A DNA stretch of 9,456 bases. It comes from Caulobacter sp. (GTDB taxonomy: Bacteria; Pseudomonadota; Alphaproteobacteria; Caulobacterales; Caulobacteraceae). Positions 7,300 through 9,456 of this stretch are shown piece after piece. Within the stretch, counting starts at the first letter, position 1; every line of letters starts with the position of its first letter. Under the pieces are notes generated by a model. The model was not told the origin of the DNA and did not search any database. It saw only the letters and a list, made by a program, of their open reading frames with translations. Position numbers and translations under genes: made by a program. The stretch spans positions 1-9,456 of the forward strand of contig JACMOF010000232.1 in assembly GCA_014378155.1 (NCBI GenBank). Direction: 5' to 3'.

Positions 7300-7444
7300 G
7301 CGCGCTCATTCCTGCGGTCAAGGATGGCCCTAGAAGTGAGCGACGCAGGTAAGACCATCGCGAGACGCGGCGCAATCGATCGATGATCGCCGAACGCCGA
7401 GTGCCCCATGGGGCGCCCAAGTCTTGGGCTAATTCAGAAATGGC
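7300..7444 (-). promoter_or_regulatory. Probable promoter/regulatory region of the rut cluster
   Basis: This is the only sizeable non-coding space before rutB on its strand, so the rutBCD promoter most likely lies here unless transcription comes from the kinase gene. Palindromes are present: ATCGATCGAT (7375-7384), GCCCCATGGGGC (7403-7414) and GCCCAA-GTC-TTGGGC (7415-7429). I see no RutR box like that of E. coli (TTGACCA and its inverse), no sigma-54 site (TGGCAC...TTGC) and no convincing sigma-70 boxes. Inference from position only. Confidence 0.4.
7403..7429 (-). terminator. Paired palindromes downstream of the kinase gene (possible terminator)
   Basis: Sixteen bases past the kinase stop (minus strand) comes the hairpin GCCCAA-GAC-TTGGGC, followed directly by the perfect 12-bp palindrome GCCCCATGGGGC. 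There is no T-rich tail, so this is at best a weak or Rho-assisted terminator. A repressor operator for rutB is an equally fair reading. Confidence 0.35.
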
Positions 7445-9157
7445 TTACTCATTACCGACGCCCGTCTCAGGCGTTTCAGGCTTCGCGCCCGCCGGCGGCT
7501 TGGGTAGAGACAAGCTGAGCACGCAGACCAGGCCCGTGGGCCGATAGTCGAACCTGGCCTCGCCGCCCAGGTCGGACTTCAGGCTGGCGGCGATCAGGCG
7601 CGAGCCGAAGCCCGAACGGCTGGGGGCCGAGACGGTGGGACCGCCGCGCTCCTCCCAGTGCAGGGTGACATGATGGATGGCGCGCGGATCGGCGTGCCAG
7701 ACGATCGTCACCGAGCCTTCGGGCGTCGAGAGCGCGCCATATTTAGCGGCGTTGGTGGCCAGTTCGTGGAACACCATCGACAGGGCCAGGGCGGCGTTGG
7801 GCGACAGGGCGACCGGCGGGCCGGCCAACACGGTCTGGCCCTCGTAGGGCTCCAGCGTCTGGTGCAGGATATCCTCCAGGTCGGCCCCTTCCCAGACGCT
7901 CTTGGTCAGCAGGTCGTGGGCCCTCGCCAAGGCCAGCAGGCGCTCGTTGAAGGCCGGCAGGCCGGGCACATCGGCCGGGCGCCCCAGGCTCTGGCGGGCC
8001 AGGGACTGGACGGTGGCCAGGGTGTTTTTCACCCGGTGGTTCAGCTCGTTGATCATCAGCCGCTGGCGCTGGTGGGCGCGATGCTCGTCGGCCTCGCGGG
8101 CCCGCAGCTGGGCGGCGGCGTCGTGCAGCGCGGCGCGCACCTCGGCGATCTCTTTCAGGCTGTCGGGGGCGGTCGACACCGTCTCGCCAGCCGCCACGGC
8201 CTTGGCGTCGATCACCAGGCCGCGCACCGCCACCGAGATATCGCGCGAGAACAGCGAGGCCACGGTCGCGCCGATGGCCAACAGCACCAGGCCCGCCAGG
8301 GTCAACAGAGCCACCGAAACCCAGTTGGCCCGATCCAACTCGGCGCGCGGCACGCCGATGATGAACGCCCAGCCGCTGGTCGGCGATCGGCTGAAGGCCG
8401 AGAGGGTGGGCGTGCCGTCCAGGGTCCGACTCAGGATCACGCCGTCATTGCCTCGGGCCAAGGCCGCTCGCATGCTGCCGCTGGCCTTGTGGCCCAGGAA
8501 GCGGTCCTGGTCGCGAGACCGCGACACCACCGAATGGCTTCGATCGACAATGGTCGCCACCCAGGTCGGCGGGATGTTCTGGGCGGCGAAGATCGACGAA
8601 AAGGCCTTGGGCGACTGGATGTAGGCCAGGTCTTGCAAATGGCCATCGACGATCACCGGCATGTCGATCGCCACGAAGGCTTGCCTGGGATCGGCGCTCA
8701 GGACCAGGTTCGAGACCGCGGTTCGGCCCGAGCGCACCGCCTCCCAGCGATAGGGCGGCGTCTTCGACGGGGGCAGGGCGGCGCCGGGCGGCGATTGGGT
8801 GGTGAGCAACTGGCGCTGGCCGTCGAGCAGCACGACCCAGCCATCGCCGCCTTGCACCGCCGCGCGGGCCTGGCGCTCGAAGGTCGGGAGGTCGCCGGCG
8901 ATCAGGGCGGGCGAGACCGCCAGGGTCTGCAGGATACTCTGCCCCTGGCCGATCTGGCGGTCGGTGGCCAGGGCCAGGGCCCGGGTCGTGGCGACCAGTT
9001 GCCGCTCATCACGGGCGCGGCTGTCGGAATATTCGGCGCGCGCCAGCAGGGCCATGAAGACCATGGCCGGAACCACCAGGCTCAGGGCCATCAGCAGCAG
9101 GCGCCGCCGCACCGTGCTGGCCGCCGGCGGGCTGGCTTGGACTGTCTCTTTCGCCAA
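7445..9157 (-). CDS. Membrane sensor histidine kinase, HWE family
   Basis: This 570-residue protein has two membrane segments (about 19-41 and 279-303) enclosing an extracytoplasmic region of about 235 residues that resembles a dCache/PAS-like sensor. A HAMP-like linker and coiled coil follow (about 304-362). The kinase core is of the HWE/HisKA_2 type: phosphoacceptor H374 in NELNHRVKNTLATVQ, the N-box FHELATNAAKYGAL with H464, E465 and N469, the W-x-E signature in HWEERGGP (W501, E503), and a G-box GFGSRLI (516-522). The tail from about 552 is proline-rich. The start is TTG at 9157: no ATG or GTG occurs in frame before the upstream stop at 9215, an AGGGTGAG site lies nine bases ahead, and the next Met (residue 23) would cut into the first membrane helix. 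The ligand is unknown. No response regulator is adjacent, so it is an orphan here; its position before rutB does not prove a role in pyrimidine sensing. Confidence 0.92.
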   Translation of the reverse strand: MAKETVQASPPAASTVRRRLLLMALSLVVPAMVFMALLARAEYSDSRARDERQLVATTRALALATDRQIGQGQSILQTLAVSPALIAGDLPTFERQARAAVQGGDGWVVLLDGQRQLLTTQSPPGAALPPSKTPPYRWEAVRSGRTAVSNLVLSADPRQAFVAIDMPVIVDGHLQDLAYIQSPKAFSSIFAAQNIPPTWVATIVDRSHSVVSRSRDQDRFLGHKASGSMRAALARGNDGVILSRTLDGTPTLSAFSRSPTSGWAFIIGVPRAELDRANWVSVALLTLAGLVLLAIGATVASLFSRDISVAVRGLVIDAKAVAAGETVSTAPDSLKEIAEVRAALHDAAAQLRAREADEHRAHQRQRLMINELNHRVKNTLATVQSLARQSLGRPADVPGLPAFNERLLALARAHDLLTKSVWEGADLEDILHQTLEPYEGQTVLAGPPVALSPNAALALSMVFHELATNAAKYGALSTPEGSVTIVWHADPRAIHHVTLHWEERGGPTVSAPSRSGFGSRLIAASLKSDLGGEARFDYRPTGLVCVLSLSLPKPPAGAKPETPETGVGNE

Positions 9158-9166
9158 ACGGACGCG

Positions 9167-9174
9167 CTCACCCT
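9167..9174 (-). promoter_or_regulatory. Ribosome binding site supporting the TTG start of the kinase
   Basis: On the minus strand AGGGTGAG lies nine bases before TTG 9157-9155. It is the only good Shine-Dalgarno match in the open stretch between the upstream in-frame stop (9215-9217) and the first membrane helix, and so it decides the start. Confidence 0.55.
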
Positions 9175-9331
9175 GCTGTATCCGCCGCCAACAGAGAATG
9201 CCGGCCGCGTCGGGTCAAGCGCTTCCGCGTCTTCGAGCGTCGCGCGAGCTTCACGGCAACCTTCGGCCGCGCTTGGAATTCATTTGCGTACCCACGGCGA
9301 AGATGTCGGGGATTTTGGGAGACATCACACC

Positions 9332-9456
9332 ATGCGCATCGTCACCATCGCGGCCGACGCCGCCCTCGCCCTGCCCCCCCCCGCCTGCGAGAACAAGGCC
9401 GAGGAAGCCCAGAAGGCCGCCGCCGCCAGCGACGCCGCCGCCATGTCCAGCAAACA
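9332..9456 (+). CDS. Small Ala-rich exported or lipoprotein-like protein, 3'-truncated by window edge
   Basis: The ATG at 9332 is preceded by GGGAG ten bases upstream and opens a frame with no stop before the window ends (41 codons visible). The product starts MRIVTIAADAALALPPPAC, then turns into a charged, Ala-rich stretch (ENKAEEAQK and onward), a layout like a short signal peptide followed by a lipoprotein cysteine at C19. The lipobox is poor: PPA precedes the cysteine instead of L-A/S-G/A, and D9 interrupts the hydrophobic core. The three prolines come from a run of nine C (9374-9382), so a sequencing error or a length-variable tract could be distorting the signal region. It is divergent from the kinase with a 174-bp gap. 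Function not recognised. Confidence 0.55.
   Translation, partial: MRIVTIAADAALALPPPACENKAEEAQKAAAASDAAAMSSK

Noticed and set aside
7300..7444. RutR operator or sigma-54/NtrC promoter before rutB
   Set aside because: Neither the TTGACCA-type palindrome nor a TGGCAC...TTGC spacing was found; TTGACC at 7316-7321 on the minus strand has no matching half.

Overview
The window is GC-rich (roughly two thirds G+C by eye), with dense genes on both strands. Its intergenic palindromes are of a kind common in alphaproteobacteria. The protein sequences and the repeats point to Caulobacter or a close relative in the Caulobacteraceae; this is inferred from sequence style and remembered homologues, not from a search.

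Layout. The left edge (1-318, +) holds the C-terminal part of a response-regulator receiver domain. Convergent to it is a secreted cupin-fold protein (346-1017, -). A 269-bp divergent gap follows. Next is a secreted M61-family metallopeptidase with a PDZ-like C-terminal domain (1287-3218, +, probable TTG start), a strong intrinsic terminator, and a secreted FKBP-type peptidyl-prolyl isomerase (3289-3795, +). The convergent gap 3796-3951 is almost filled by a large inverted repeat.

The centre (3952-7299, all on -) is a pyrimidine-degradation (Rut) cluster. It is transcribed in the order rutB, rutC, rutD and then, after a 265-bp gap filled with repeats, rutA. RutA opens the uracil ring, RutB releases carbamate from the ureido product, RutC (Rid/YjgF family) and RutD act on the aminoacrylate and carbamate products. 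The flavin reductase (rutF), permease (rutG), rutE and a rutR regulator are not in this window, so the flavin supply and the uptake step must be encoded elsewhere.

Upstream of rutB on the same strand lies a 570-aa membrane-bound HWE-family histidine kinase with an extracytoplasmic sensor domain (7445-9157, -, TTG start). It is not adjacent to a response regulator. Divergent from it, the window ends inside a small Ala-rich exported or lipoprotein-like protein (9332 onward, +) with a run of nine C near its only cysteine.

I do not see a new defence, mobile or biosynthetic system. The most interesting material is non-coding. Three different palindromic repeat families sit at gene boundaries. In two of them the arms differ in sequence while local hairpin pairing is kept, which argues for function as folded RNA. 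One copy also supplies the last codons and the stop codon of rutB.
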